NCBI RefSeq assembly: GCF_037975245.1
Contig: NC_092565.1
Span: 6,056,999 to 6,120,998 of the forward strand
Length of the DNA stretch: 64,000 nucleotides
Reading direction: 5' to 3'
DNA from: Apostichopus japonicus
Taxonomy: Eukaryota; Echinodermata; Holothuroidea; Aspidochirotida; Stichopodidae
Positions 35,338 through 59,540 of the stretch are shown here, one piece after another (position 1 is the stretch's first letter; each line of letters starts with the position of its first letter). Made by a program: the position numbers and the translations under genes. The notes under the pieces are model-generated. The model saw nothing but the letters and a program-made list of their open reading frames with translations. It was not told the origin of the DNA and ran no database searches.

Positions 35338-36073
35338 ACGGTTATAATCGTTTCTACTTGTGTGAACCTAGCGCGGAGAGGGATATTATATTAAAGAAAT
35401 GTGTAAATGAGTTGATCGAAGGCATCTACTTTAAGGCGATGACGTCATTGCCACGTAGGGAGATCGATATTTGATGCTACTCGTGTGTTTTATTAAGCCT
35501 ACGATTACGTCTATCCGCAAATTCACAAAGACAAATGTGATTGTCATTAATCTCCTTTGTCATGTATATATGTAGATAAATATGCAAAATATCTGTCAGA
35601 CATATACATTATACTTACTGTCTGTCGACGAAATGTTTTAAAAAGTACCTTGCGAAATACTTAAGTGAAAATCAGAAGCCATGATCTTTAAAGTGTAGCT
35701 TGAGAAAAAAAAAATCGATTTTTTTCCCTATCTTTATGTTTTATGGAAATTCATGGGCAAAAATAAGAACACGAAGCCACTACAAAATCAATTTAAAACC
35801 TTTTTTGAGAAAGGAAAATTGTTTTAATAATTTTGACTTGCAACTAGGAATAATTGACTGGTTGATGTCAGCAAGCACGATAACGATGCTTTTGTGTATA
35901 AGTGAGTTCATAAAGTCAAATTTATTATACTTACAAAATATATAAACAACCTACATCCTCCACCGCCCCCCCCCCACCCTCCCCTCCCTCCCAAATGCAA
36001 ATGCCGTAAATTTAAAGTAACAGGCATGTTCATTTTCAGCATACTTAATTGGGCCTATATACTTCACTTGGAA
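35338..36073. other. Gene-free stretch
   Basis: No supported gene. C-rich tract at 35965-35990. Confidence 0.45.
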
Positions 36074-36330
36074 GGGAGTGTTAGCTCAGTGGTTAACGCC
36101 GGTGCCTTTCAATCATAAGGTCCCCGGTTCGAGTCACTTCCAGATTAATGTATATGTCGTCCAGTTACAGAGTTGTTGACAATTAACAATTCATAATCAT
36201 GGACGTTAAAAATGAATATAAGAGACTGACTTCGGTCAGCTTGCGACTTTGATAAGCCAATGAGGCTTCTTCGCGAGTTCCTGCTTGCAGGAGTATCTAA
36301 TATACATACATATACATACATACATTTCAT
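36074..36330 (+). mobile_element. tRNA-derived SINE with TACA tail
   Basis: The head (36074-36142) has RNA polymerase III boxes: A box TTAGCTCAGTGG and B box GGTTCGAGTC. GGGAGTG at 36074 pairs over seven bases with CACTTCC at 36136. The D and T stems do not fold well, so a working tRNA is unlikely. A body of about 150 bp follows, with the distinctive words TGATAAGCCAATGAGGCTTC and GCGAGTTCCTGCTTGCAGGA, and then a TACA-type tail. This layout is typical of SINEs. The source tRNA cannot be fixed. Confidence 0.7.
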
Positions 36331-38020
36331 GTATAAACCCATGCAACGGTTTGATTCTTTACCCTAAGGTAAAGCAGAGGCGTTACCAAGGGTGCGGAGG
36401 GCCGGCTCGACCCCCTGGGAAAATTAGTTCACAACCCGCCCCCACCCACCTCTCCCTCCCTCCACTTCCCATTTGGAAGTCGTCATTAATTATTAAATAG
36501 TATGAAAATGAGATTACAATAGTCTTATATATATGCTTCTAAATAGAGCTCAACATTGCACACTTACACAAACTACATAAAATGGGTTCGCGTCAACTAT
36601 TCGAGACCATTATAGTGACAGACTGCCTAGTTTATGTTTTCCTTGCACCACCTCTTCCAACGATTCATGTTCGGTTTTGTGACATCTTACGCTCTCAAGA
36701 TACTAGTGTTTGAAGGACTTTCTTTTTGAAAGTTTTCTTCTAAGTAAAGTTTTGAAAATAAAAGTTTCCGTACTCATAATTCCGCAGTGTTGCATTTATA
36801 CCGTCAAATAGTTCTTAGTAATTGGTTCTCGTACGTGGGTCAGTGTGTTTAGTTGAGTTCATTTTTAAGAGTTCAAGAAATAAAGTGGCTTTTTTTTTCT
36901 CCTTGAAATTCGATCAAGTGAGAAGTTTTTAATTATAATGTATCACTTTTTTTCAATTCATGATAGTTTTCACAGAACTTTGCATCTCCTCTGGGGATGA
37001 ACTGATGTAACGCAGTCCTTATAACCACAAGACAATCCTGTCACACTGGTGGAAAAGAAGCACCAAATCTCCTGGGATTTTCAGCCAATCTTTAAACTTC
37101 CTACATTTTAATAATTCAAGTAGAGACGAAAAACCTAAAAAGTCATTTTCTTCTTCTTAAGCAAATATAAGGCTGTCATCCCATTGGATTGAAGATATAT
37201 GCACAAAAAAACGAGAGACTCATTCCAATTGTCAGTTGTGAAGCAAAGAACTTCCTCCCATTTCTATGGTTCTGAGATAATTATTTCAACCAAAAAAGTT
37301 CCTGTCATACGGATGGAAACATTGTTTGAATAGTTTCTATAATTCTTGGAATTAACGGGTTCATGAAAGAAGGTGAACTGAACAGTTTCATAAACCATTT
37401 AGATAACGTTAAATCCCACACATATCATTCCACCATGCCCTTTTAAATATGTGTGATCACACACCACCACCCCGGCAATCTTACAATGCGCGCGTATGCA
37501 GGGATGTAGTGCAGTCGTTGATGAGAGGGGGCGTAATTGCAATATAGCCGTATTAGAAAAGTCCTGACGCGGTTATAAACAAATTTACAATATGACCAAA
37601 GTTGAGATTTCAGAAATGATTTCTGCTATAGGCCTTTATGATCTAACGAATCAAAGAGGTTTAACTCTCCCCTCCCCTCATATAGTCGGACCCCATCCAG
37701 ACTTTCTCTCCACACTCACTTGCCGTCCTGTTATTTCATCCCTACATGTAAACATACTGGAGATGAAATATTGTAGGCCTACTCTATTGATTGACGATTT
37801 GTGTAAAACTGTACTATAGTTGCTCAACAACCCTAACCCAACTCAGTGAACATTAGTGTGAAAACATAGGTTATGGGTGTGTGCGTGTGTATGCGTATGT
37901 GTTTGTGTTTGTGCGGGGGTCCCTGTGTGTATACGTAGTAAATAGTTCGCGGATGAGTAAGAAGAAAAAAACTGAAAATAAAATTATTTAGAACAAGGAA
38001 AGTGTCTTGATGCATAAATA
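36331..38020. other. Gene-free stretch
   Basis: No exon supported. A possible transposon end beginning CAGAGGCGTTACCAAGG near 36374 has no partner that I can find. A GT-rich tract lies near 37878-37928. Confidence 0.45.
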
Positions 38021-38237
38021 ACCAAGAACAGGGATGTGCCCACGCTGGGCGGCACTGGGCGGCCCCGCCCAGCACTTAAAAGTACCGCCCAACACTGTCT
38101 TAAAAATCGTGAATCCCGCCCAGCACTATTTTCATCTAAAATCCCGACATTCCTAACAAGATATTCGACATAAATTGGGCCTAGCCTATGCCAAAATCAT
38201 ACAGATTAATAATGCATCAGTTACGCATGCGAGAAAC

Positions 38238-38852
38238 GGTGACATCCCTATGTTCCGACGTCTCTATGTTCCGACGTCTCTATGTTCCGACAAATTGTTT
38301 GGACTCTAATTTTTTTTGACCCAAATTTTTTCGGACACAATTTTTTTTTGGGAGACTCAATCTTTTTGGTCCCCCATTTTTCGGACCAAATTTTTTTGGG
38401 GACTTAATTTTTTGGGCCACAAATTTTTTGGGACCCAATTTTTTTGGGGGGACTCAATTTTTTTGGACCAACATTTTTTCTGACCTACCTTTTTGGGGGA
38501 CACAATTTTTTGGACGCACCAAATTTTTTTCAGGAAAAAAAGGGCCCAAAGTTTGTTATGACCCAAATAGTGCTTTGTGACCGAAAATTGCTTCTGACCG
38601 GAAATTTTGTTTGTACTCATTTTTTTTTTTGACCAAAATCAGTTTGGTCAAAAAAAAATTTGGTCCGAAAAAAGTTGGTCCGAAAACATGTTGGTCAACA
38701 ATTTTGGTCCAAAAAAAATTGAGTCCGAAAAAATTTGGGTAAAAAAAATTAGAGTCCAAAAAAATTGTCGGAACATAGAGACGTCGGAACATAGAGATGT
38801 CGGAACATAGAGACGTCGGAACATAGAGACGTCGGAACATAGAGATGTAACC
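38238..38852. mobile_element. 615-bp foldback transposon
   Basis: Exact 8-bp duplications CGAGAAAC flank it (38230-38237 and 38853-38860). The termini are inverted: GGTGACATCCCTATGTTCCG on the left and GGTTACATCTCTATGTTCCG on the opposite strand at the right. Inside lie tandem 16-bp units CTATGTTCCGACGTCT, about three at the left and five (inverted) at the right. The inner arms consist of roughly 15-20-bp units alternating a GGACC or GGACTC word with a run of six to nine T, and reverse-complement units in the right half. The arms pair closely for the first 80 bp beyond the 16-bp units, then more loosely to a centre near 38570-38630. It has no coding capacity. The superfamily is uncertain; 8-bp duplications fit hAT, Merlin or P-type foldback elements. 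Confidence 0.85.
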
Positions 38853-38944
38853 CGAGAAACATTACTTACGGCTCTCAATCGGTCCCTTGTAAAATCTCTT
38901 TCAAACAAACTAATAACTTTTACCAGGTACGTAATATATTTCAC

Positions 38945-39288
38945 CAGTGGCGCAGGAAGGTACTTTTGAGTGGGGGGGGGGGGCTGAAGACTGATGGCCG
39001 GCCCGGGGGAGGGGTCTAAGGGGAGGGGTCTTTTTGGCTTTTTCAGGTGGCCTCAGATGCAATTTGGTGCAATGTAGCACACTTCAACACCCACTCCATT
39101 TTGTAAAAACTTTTGCATTTTCACCTGGCCTTAGATGCAATTTGGTGCTCCAAATGAGATTTTTTTCTCATTTGGAAATGGAAAAGGGGTTTTCTGACTT
39201 GCGAAGCGGGGGTGGAATGATACTTCCGCCCCTCCATATTTTTCACTGGGGGGCTGACGCCCCCAGCCCCCCGGTTCCTACGCCCTTG
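38945..39288 (+). mobile_element. 344-bp hAT-like MITE, copy 1
   Basis: It begins CAGTGGCGCAGGAAGG and ends with the complement of CAAGGGCGTAGGAACC. The flanking 8-mers TATTTCAC (38937-38944) and TTTTTCAC (39289-39296) match at 7 of 8 positions. Internally AGATGCAATTTGGTGC occurs twice. It is very similar along its length to 39935-40292 in the same orientation. It lies inside the outer hAT-like element. Confidence 0.85.
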
Positions 39289-39510
39289 TTTTTCACTAAA
39301 AAAAACTAAAAATGTAAAATGTTAGCAAAACTAGTGTATGTGCTTAAAAAGCTACACAAGTGCCAGCATTTGGCATCTGAGCACCTTCAAAAATCGAAAA
39401 ATTCTCAAAGAGGAGGGGGACACTCTCTCCCTCTTAGACCCCCCCCCCCCCAGGACGGCGATCAGTATACCCGGCCCTCATGAAATCCTGGGCACATCCC
39501 TGCAAGAAAC

Positions 39511-39926
39511 TTTCACCTCCTCAGCCACTTCTCACAAGACCGTTACCTTGCAGAGAGAAACATCAAGGTGTTGAATTCCTTGTTCAGTTCAAACTTTGCA
39601 CCCAAGAAGGACCCATTCGTGCATACATGATGCATCAACACGTGTATCCCAAACTATGCGATTGAAGAGGAGGGATGCGGTTAACAAGATTGGTAAAGGC
39701 TCTGTTGTTATGACCAACCCTTTATTCATATTAACCTGCATGTAGTCTAAATGCGTTTGTTATTGTTAACTGATGAATGATATTCCGAACAAATTAATAA
39801 TTGGGGGAGGGGGGCTGCAGTGTGTGAAAGAGTTTGTTTTCTCAAACGTTTGCATAAAAGTCATTATTCACATTAAGTTAATGAGTATATTGGGAACATG
39901 CAAATGACTGTTGTTAAACAACATTT
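39511..39926. other. Gene-free spacer between transposable elements
   Basis: No supported gene. It separates the outer hAT-like element from the second MITE copy. Confidence 0.4.
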
Positions 39927-39934
39927 GTTAATAC

Positions 39935-40292
39935 CAGTGGCGTAGGAAGGTACTTTTGAGTGGGGGGGCTGAAGATGGATGGCCGGCCTGGGGGAGGGGT
40001 CTAAGGGGAGGGGGTGTCCCCCTCCCCTTTGGATTTTTTTTGCATTTCCAGGTGACCTCAGATGCAATTTGGTGCAATATAGCACACTTCAACCCACCCA
40101 CTCCATTTTGTATATAATTTTGCATTTTCACCTGGCCTTAGATGCAATTTGGTGCTCTAAATGAGATTTTTTTCTCATTTGGAAATGAAAAAGGGGTTTT
40201 CTGACTTGCGGAGCGGGGGGGCGGAATGATACTTCCGCCCCTCCACATTTTTCACTGGGGGGGCTGGCGCCCCCCCGGTTCCTACGCCCTTG
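39935..40292 (+). mobile_element. 358-bp hAT-like MITE, copy 2
   Basis: Same family and orientation as 38945-39288, with termini CAGTGGCGTAGGAAGG and the complement of CAAGGGCGTAGGAACC. The 8-bp duplication GTTAATAC is exact (39927-39934 and 40293-40300), so this is an independent insertion and not a segmental duplication of copy 1. The interior shows the same pair of AGATGCAATTTGGTGC words. Confidence 0.9.
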
Positions 40293-40300
40293 GTTAATAC

Positions 40301-41989
40301 GTCATTAAGAGAAGTAACATCCAATTAGCTACCCCCCATCTCCAGAATCCTTAGTCAATAACAGTTCCCCGTGCCAGAAATGGTATTCCTATTAGTAATC
40401 GTTCAGAAATTCGAAGTCACTAATATCTAAGTTTTTAGTCATCGATGCAACTTTCAAATAGTTGTCGTCTTTGTTCCACAAAATTCCACAAAAGAAAATC
40501 TTGGATTTGATAGTCCAAAATCCACCGCTTTTCAACCCCCCCCCCCCCTAACCTTGTTTGTATTAAGATAAAAGTGTGGTCATTGTAACAATAAACTTTA
40601 CTATGTAAAGACTTCACAACTGACAAAACATTAGAACGTATCTATGAGGTAGTATTTTGCCCCCATATTTATTCATGATCGTACCAAATGTACAATAAAG
40701 TGTAACAAATCTGATGTAAAAATGACATTGAGTTGACTCTTTGTGGTAATAAAAGTCACAAATTGAATATGAGAAACACGGTCGCGCTTTCAATTTTAAC
40801 GTCCTTCGATACGAAAAGAGAAAACTAGATCGCAGACGATACTGTTACATTTGACTGTATGACAAACATCCAACAGTACTATACCACATACCAAAGCCTT
40901 CCCAGAACATTCTTTCATTCTGCACATAATTTACAAAATAACAATTTTTTACTGTGACTAATTCCTTGGCTCATGCCGTCATCGTTTGCGTAAGGTTTTT
41001 TAAGCGTGTTTCTTGAAGCTTGAAACTCTGATTCCGACTTTACACCAAGACAACCGCCAAAACGACACCTAGCTCGGGAAAACCTAATCGACAGAAAAAC
41101 AAACGTACATTTTCTTATCGAATTAACCGGACGGTTTCCTTCCGTAGCCACGACGACGTGTGACACCTCCCTCCTTCTTCAATCCAGTTAAGTGTTTCAT
41201 TCAAATGGCCAACCCCTAACATAATTTAATTCTGTGAAATGTGATCCAATTCTTGACACCTTCCACGAGATAAAGCCGTATAAACTATCACATTAATGGA
41301 ACAGGAATCAGGTCGCTTCTGCACGGTTCTACATGTACTATGATGACATTAGAGGTATGTTGCAATTAGGGTCTTCTTTATTTTTCTTCTGACGAGCACT
41401 CTGCAAAATTGCTGCTATTTTCTGTGTTAACGACTTCGAAGATAAACTTAAAAACCATTTTCACGACCTAATCGTATACTGTCATCCTCAGCTAGATCAA
41501 CTTTCTCTGTTACAAAAACAAGAGAAATGAAACCCATTTTGTTAATAGAAACTGGGTCTCATTGAAGGTGATATGTGTAATAAAAGATTGCAAAGCTAAG
41601 AAATGAGAGGTCGGCTGGCATATGCCAAGAGAAATATTTGCTAGAATGAGATGTGTTTTTCTATCTTTATTTACACTATATTGGTAATATGAATCCTCAC
41701 AAATTCCCCAAAATGACTCGCTTCTCTTCCTTCGACTGTATGACCTACATTTATCACGGAAGCAAAGTATGCAATCACCTGCTAATGATAGTAACCTTTG
41801 ATTAGTACAAGGTATATTAGCAATAGAGTTTGTTTAGTCACTGTATAGTACAAACATCAATATAAACCATACAAGGCTTGCAATCTCTTAGGAGAACTCG
41901 TCTGTTCTGACTTGCATATAAAACGGAAAGAAATTCATATATTCAATGCGTAGAGTTATGAGGTGAATTATAGGTTTGGCCAGGGATGG
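40301..41989. other. Gene-free stretch downstream of DDX41
   Basis: No supported gene. It would include the 3' untranslated region and polyadenylation site of DDX41, which reads leftwards into this region. Confidence 0.45.
41666..41671 (-). terminator. Possible polyadenylation hexamer for DDX41
   Basis: The first AATAAA on the minus strand that I find downstream of the DDX41 stop codon, about 830 bases away. Another lies near 41387. The distance is explained partly by the tandem 163-bp units in between. Weak evidence, from the motif alone. Confidence 0.2.
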
Positions 41990-42502
41990 TCGAAACAGCT
42001 ACAGCTACACCAGATTTCCGATAATCCCTTCCTCCCCTTGGCAATGGCATGTTTGTTCCTGATTACCTCCAACTTGAGACATTTCTTTTACGCAATGTAG
42101 GTTGTCATGTGACTGGTAGGGTCCAACAAGAATGGTCCAATGACAACATCACATGACACATGGAACACATGACAACATCTACCAATTAGCAGCACCAGAT
42201 GCCAGGTAATCTCTTTCTAATGGTATTGGATTGTTTCTTCTGGAGTGCCTCCAGCTTGGAACACTCTGTGATGCAATGCAGGAAGTCATGTGACTGGTAG
42301 GATCCACCAGGATTGGTGACACAGGTCACATGACAACATCTACCAATCAGCAGCACCAGATGCCAGGTAATCTCTTTTGCCAATGGTATTTGCTTGTTTG
42401 TTCTGGAGTGCCTCCAGCTTAGAACACTCTGTGATGCAATGCAGGAAGTCATGTGACTGGTAGGATCCACCAGGATTGGTGACACAGGTCACATGACAAC
42501 AT

Positions 42503-55654
<13,152 letters not shown>

Positions 55655-57002
55655 CTTCGCAAAGTTCTATGATGAGTAACCAGACAGAGGTTGTCGAAAT
55701 GATGACGGCTGATTCAAGGTAGGTTTCTGAAGTGCCCACAGGTCAAGAGCTATAGATAAGACAATTGTACAAGCCATAAATACTCCAAAGAACAAGGCAG
55801 TTAGTATTCTCTAGATGTTTGCTTTGTCACAGCAATCAATCATTCACCTGAGTTTTCTCTCTTAGAAATGTCATTCCCTTAAAGACAAACCATTGAGAAT
55901 GGCTATCATGCATAATAGCAATGTCTGAGAAGTAAAAAGCTTGGCTTACCTCTGACACAATGAACAAAGCTTCATGATAAATGGAATAACGCAATTAAGT
56001 TGCATGTGTTCTCGGTCCAAACAAGGTCTAATGGTATGTTTGTTTTGTGGGTGAGAATGGTTAAGTCAATGGTTAAGCTCTATTTATTTATTTATTTAAC
56101 ATTAATGGGTAAACTCCCCCGTAAAGCTAATTTCCCCCGTGGCCCTGAACTACAAAGCTAAAACTGCTACTAGTGGATAGGCAGTTTGCTAACAGTTTTA
56201 TTTTATTTTTATTTCAATATATTCTTCAGCGGAAAGTAATCAGCTGAAAGTACCATTTGCGGAGAATAAATGAAACCCCTAAATTAGACCCCATGTATTA
56301 ATTCTTCCTGATTTGTTGAGATTTACATAGGGCCTAATCTAATATAAGTACTATGGAGTGTGGGCCAGCAGACTATGGGCATAAGGTTAGGCTATGTGCA
56401 ATAGCATTGTATGCAGTTATAACTTATTGTAGGCCTACCAAAGAAGCCTAAATCACTCAGAGTGCAGAGACTAATCTAATCTTAATTCTTAGAATCAAAC
56501 TTACACACGTGAAAGTCGTACAACTTTTGCTACCCGGAGAATGGCATTTCACATAGCAAATAAACCTCTTTCTCCGTTTATTTTAACAGTTTTGGATGTA
56601 GACAGACATCAACAGCTAGGCACGTTGATTACTGTCCTATGCTGGATCGGATCGATTACGCAATTCGCAAGGCTGAAATATCCACAACAGTGAAACAACG
56701 ATGACACAACGGCTATTCCATTTTCTGAAAGGGTGACAATTGAATGGCGATAAGTCAGCAAATAATGAAGGAAATTAGGCCTCAAACATGTATATTTATA
56801 TATCTTAATAAATGTTAATTATTAATTCAACATTTCTAAAAACAATTAAATTTTTATATTTCAATACTGATATTGCTGACGTCTCTTTTACACTTCATTT
56901 GAATAGTCGTGTCGACCACAGAAATATACAATCTACAAGACAAAGTTGGACTTGTTACAAGTCGGTTTCGATATTCAATTTATGCGTTGCTCAGCCGGTC
57001 CA
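55655..57002. promoter_or_regulatory. Upstream region of DDX41 (promoter not resolved)
   Basis: The 5' untranslated region and promoter of DDX41 must lie here. A donor-like GAGGTAAGCC on the minus strand at about 55948 and an acceptor-like CATAG just before the coding start could frame a 5' intron, but neither is proven. TTTA repeats lie near 56081-56097. No TATA box is convincingly placed. Confidence 0.3.
56225..56278 (-). mobile_element. Decayed solo end of the Mutator-like family
   Basis: On the minus strand this reads GGGTTTCATTTATTCTCCGC and then TGATTACTTTCCGCTGAAGAA. It follows the right terminus of the 31380-32090 element, including the doubled CTTTCCGCTGA word. No opposite end or target duplication was found. 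Confidence 0.6.
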
Positions 57003-57221
57003 TCAGTCATCAATCAAAACTGGGGACTGGGATGAGAGTGGATCAAGTTGTTTTGATTTTTCGGGCCCAGACTCTATATTGGTGACTTTTCTTAAAAGTA
57101 TCAGTGAAAACTGTAGTGCTTCCGTGTATAGCCATTGTTGCAATTCAGTGCATGATCGAGTCAGTTCAATCAAAATCAACGACAATTGATTCAAATCTTC
57201 TTTTTCAACACGATCCCTGCC
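57003..57221 (-). CDS. Candidate unassigned terminal exon
   Basis: An open minus-strand frame of about 70 codons ends in a TGA at 57003 with ordinary, protein-like composition. It contains KEDLNQLSLILIELTRSC and ELQQWLYTEALQFSLILLRK, an amphipathic, probably helical stretch, and then a polar tail ending PVLIDD. There is no ATG inside it and a stop lies just upstream, so it could only be a spliced exon; AG acceptors are available at about 57210-57230. The opposite strand is also open for 125 codons but is less protein-like. I do not recognise the family. It may be chance. Confidence 0.25.
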   Translation of the reverse strand, partial: GRDRVEKEDLNQLSLILIELTRSCTELQQWLYTEALQFSLILLRKVTNIESGPEKSKQLDPLSSQSPVLIDD

Positions 57222-57868
57222 CACCTATCCTACAATTATGGAGTCGACGCTTGAAAATGTTTGGTACCATTTGTACCATAATGACAAAGTTCCTTTAGTC
57301 TAATAAATAATTCTAATAATTAACATTTGTGCTTCAAAACGAAACAAATGATTATTTATTAAATGTCAAAGAATATAACAATTTACAGCAAAAATATCAC
57401 TTAATTTACGGTATTTCACCAATTCAACATTTTGCAACAAATTGATATATTACGTCACGCCCGTATCAGAAGGTCATTATTTCGAAATGATGTATTGCAT
57501 TTACACCATTATTGCAGTTACAAAACCTTATGCATTTTGACGTTTCGTTATCCTGACGACTTGGTTAATGTTTTACTATATATACGTGTAAATTTGTGTT
57601 CGGGAGATTGATATTGCATTTTCCATCATGCTTTTCAATTTTTGTGTTTTATTGCTCTTTCTTTGATTGCTCTCCTTTGTTATTTCTTCTTTTTATATCT
57701 TGAACTTACTTATTGTAGAAAGAACTTCAAACACATGGTATAATGTTTTCATTCTCTTAAGTTTCTTTATCTCGCAATATTCATATTCCAATTTTTCATG
57801 GCAAATTTAAATTTAAAAAAAAAAGAAAGATCTTGATCGAGAAAAGTACACGCCTAATTATTTCATGA
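57222..57868. other. AT-rich spacer
   Basis: No supported feature before the composite element. Confidence 0.4.
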
Positions 57869-58324
57869 GGAATCTCCAGTGGCGTAGCTACGGGGGGGCC
57901 TGGGGGGGCCGAGGCCCCCCCATGAAATCGGCTGGCCCCCCCACTGCCCCCCCCACTGGGAATGGGGTAAAAAAAAATGTTGTAAAAAAAATATAAAAAA
58001 ATAAAAAATAAGTGCGATTCACTTATATTTTTTGTTCAATAATTTGGGAAATAGAGTTACACAATTTTCTCGTCTGCATCTGGCAGAATAAGAATAATAC
58101 AATATCTGTAGTACTCATGAGAATGGTCACACAGCATGGCAATGGTCGATGCGACGATTGCGACCATACACCACGAACCTTGTTGTGCTGCGCGATATCG
58201 ATATCTGCTGAAACTATGTTCAGTGCTTCCACCTAGCGCAACAATCTATCAAAAGATTGGCTCCGTTTGTACTGAGCCGAGGTATCAGGTATTCATATAT
58301 TGCCTCGAGTCAAATGAATATATG

Positions 58325-58679
58325 CAGGCGCGGATCCAGGGGGGTCCGGACCCCCCTGCTCTTGGCAAAAAAAAAAAAGAGAAAAAAAAATAATTAAATT
58401 AAACGCCAATTTTAAACATGTAGGACGTCAGAAAAGCGGTTATCCTCACAAGTCATCTAGGTGTGTCTTTTCCGTCAAATGAACTATAGTGTGCACGCGT
58501 GCTACACGTGCCAAAAATGCCTAACAATCTCAATTTTCAGACCGAAAAGTTTCAAAATTGAGGTGGTGTTCGATTTTTTTGGGGGCGGTGAGGTTACAGA
58601 GCGGTAGGCTGCTAGGATGCGCTAACGAATTTTTCATGAGCAAACCCCTCACCCTTCCAGAATCCTGGATCCGGCCCTG
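58325..58679. mobile_element. Possible nested hAT-like MITE
   Basis: It begins CAGGCGCGGATCCAG and ends with the complement of CAGGGCCGGATCCAG. Length is 355 bp, with G/C homopolymer blocks near the left end. I could not find a matching 8-bp duplication in the flanks (AATATATG and CATCAAAC), so the boundaries are provisional. Confidence 0.5.
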
Positions 58680-58881
58680 CATCAAACAGTGGTGACGGAA
58701 CGGGAGGGGATTGGGGGCTAAAGGCATTATGATTTTTGTATCATCTCAACTCATCTGATATGTAATACCATATTTCATAGATTGTTTTTTTCTCATCAAT
58801 TGAGAAATTGCAGACATGAGATCCATATTTTCAGGCTAGGTACATGCAGCTTAGAATACTCGGGAAGTGCCGTTTCCGGCC

Positions 58882-58957
58882 ATCTGGGGGGTTTGTAAAG
58901 CCAAAAATTTTCTTTTACGCTCCGCGCCAACCGATGATGGCGCTCCGCTTAGATAGT
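58882..58957 (+). repeat. Shared transposon core, copy 1
   Basis: A segment running from ATCTGGGGGG through TACGCTCCGCGCCAACC to GGCGCTCCGCTTAGATAGT. It matches 59988-60062 (same strand) and 35095-35168 (opposite strand), although these sit in elements with different terminal repeats. Confidence 0.8.
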
Positions 58958-59317
58958 CTTACGTTCAGGCGCGGATGGACCAGTCAGACTCCCCCCCCCC
59001 CCTCCTGTCACAAATCCCTGCATCCGCCCCTGATATGTCATTGAATTTTCCACAAAACACCTTTTTTTTATGGCCACGAAACTGTCGAAACATGATTTTC
59101 CACTACTGGTAGAGATATAAAATATTGGGAATTCTGAAATTCCTGCAAACATGTGGCTGTGCCTGTTCACTACTCACTACTGTATCGCCTTAAAAAATGA
59201 TGAGTGGAAATTGTTTCTCCGGGACCGTATCGTATCGTGGTTATCGAGTGCGTCTGATATACGAACGTACGTAGTACGTACGTACGTCTATGATGATATG
59301 CACTGTACTGTACTGAT

Positions 59318-59540
59318 AAAAACATAGGTGAATTTCACTCCATGGGAGTGATCACTGAGCACATTCCGGTATAAGAGTGAATTTCCACTCCATTGGAGTA
59401 AATCTTAACTCCTAATAGAGTTATATTCACTCATATTAGGAGTTAAGATTAACTCCAATAGAGTTAAATTTCACTGTTAATTTGAAGTGCGCCGAGTGAT
59501 CACTCAAATGGAATGAAATCCACTCATTTGTTTTTAGAGT
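59318..59540. mobile_element. Palindromic foldback MITE with ACTC motifs
   Basis: The outer arms pair imperfectly: AAAAACATAGGTGAATTTCA on the left and AAAAACAAATGAGTGGATTT on the opposite strand at the right, both reaching GAGTGATCACT. A second, tighter inverted repeat lies inside at 59375-59475, with AATCTTAACTCCTAATA mirrored by TATTAGGAGTTAAGATT around a 16-base loop. The sequence is full of GAGT/ACTC words and non-coding. The exact ends and target duplication are not clear. Confidence 0.65.

Larger units (their letters stand above)
38029..39502. mobile_element. Outer hAT-like element broken by two nested insertions
   Basis: CAGGGATGTGCCCA at 38029 is exactly mirrored by its reverse complement ending at 39502, a 14-bp terminal inverted repeat of hAT type. 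The flanks share a CAAGAA core (ACCAAGAA left, CAAGAAAC right) but not a clean 8-bp duplication. The span contains a foldback element (38238-38852) and a MITE (38945-39288). Subtracting these and their duplications leaves about 500 bp of outer element, with GGGCGG/CCGCCCA-rich words near its left end. No transposase was found. Confidence 0.65.

Noticed and set aside
36074..36145. Functional tRNA gene
   Set aside because: Pol III boxes and a 7-bp acceptor pairing are present, but the D and T stems do not pair and a SINE body and tail follow.
36374..36500. Possible transposon end beginning CAGAGGCGTTACCAAGG
   Set aside because: No matching opposite end or target duplication was found nearby.
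38357..38944. Several overlapping frames with repeated FGP, FFW or CSDVSMFRRLYVPT peptides
   Set aside because: They are translations of the foldback element's T-run and 16-bp units.
56812..57189. A 125-codon plus-strand open frame
   Set aside because: It lies opposite the more protein-like minus-strand frame at 57003-57221, has a biased composition and shows no recognisable family.
58967..59031. A 65-bp element with CAGGCGCGGATG and CAGGGGCGGATG ends
   Set aside because: The flanking bases do not match and the span is too short; it is more likely a deleted remnant or the edge of another repeat.
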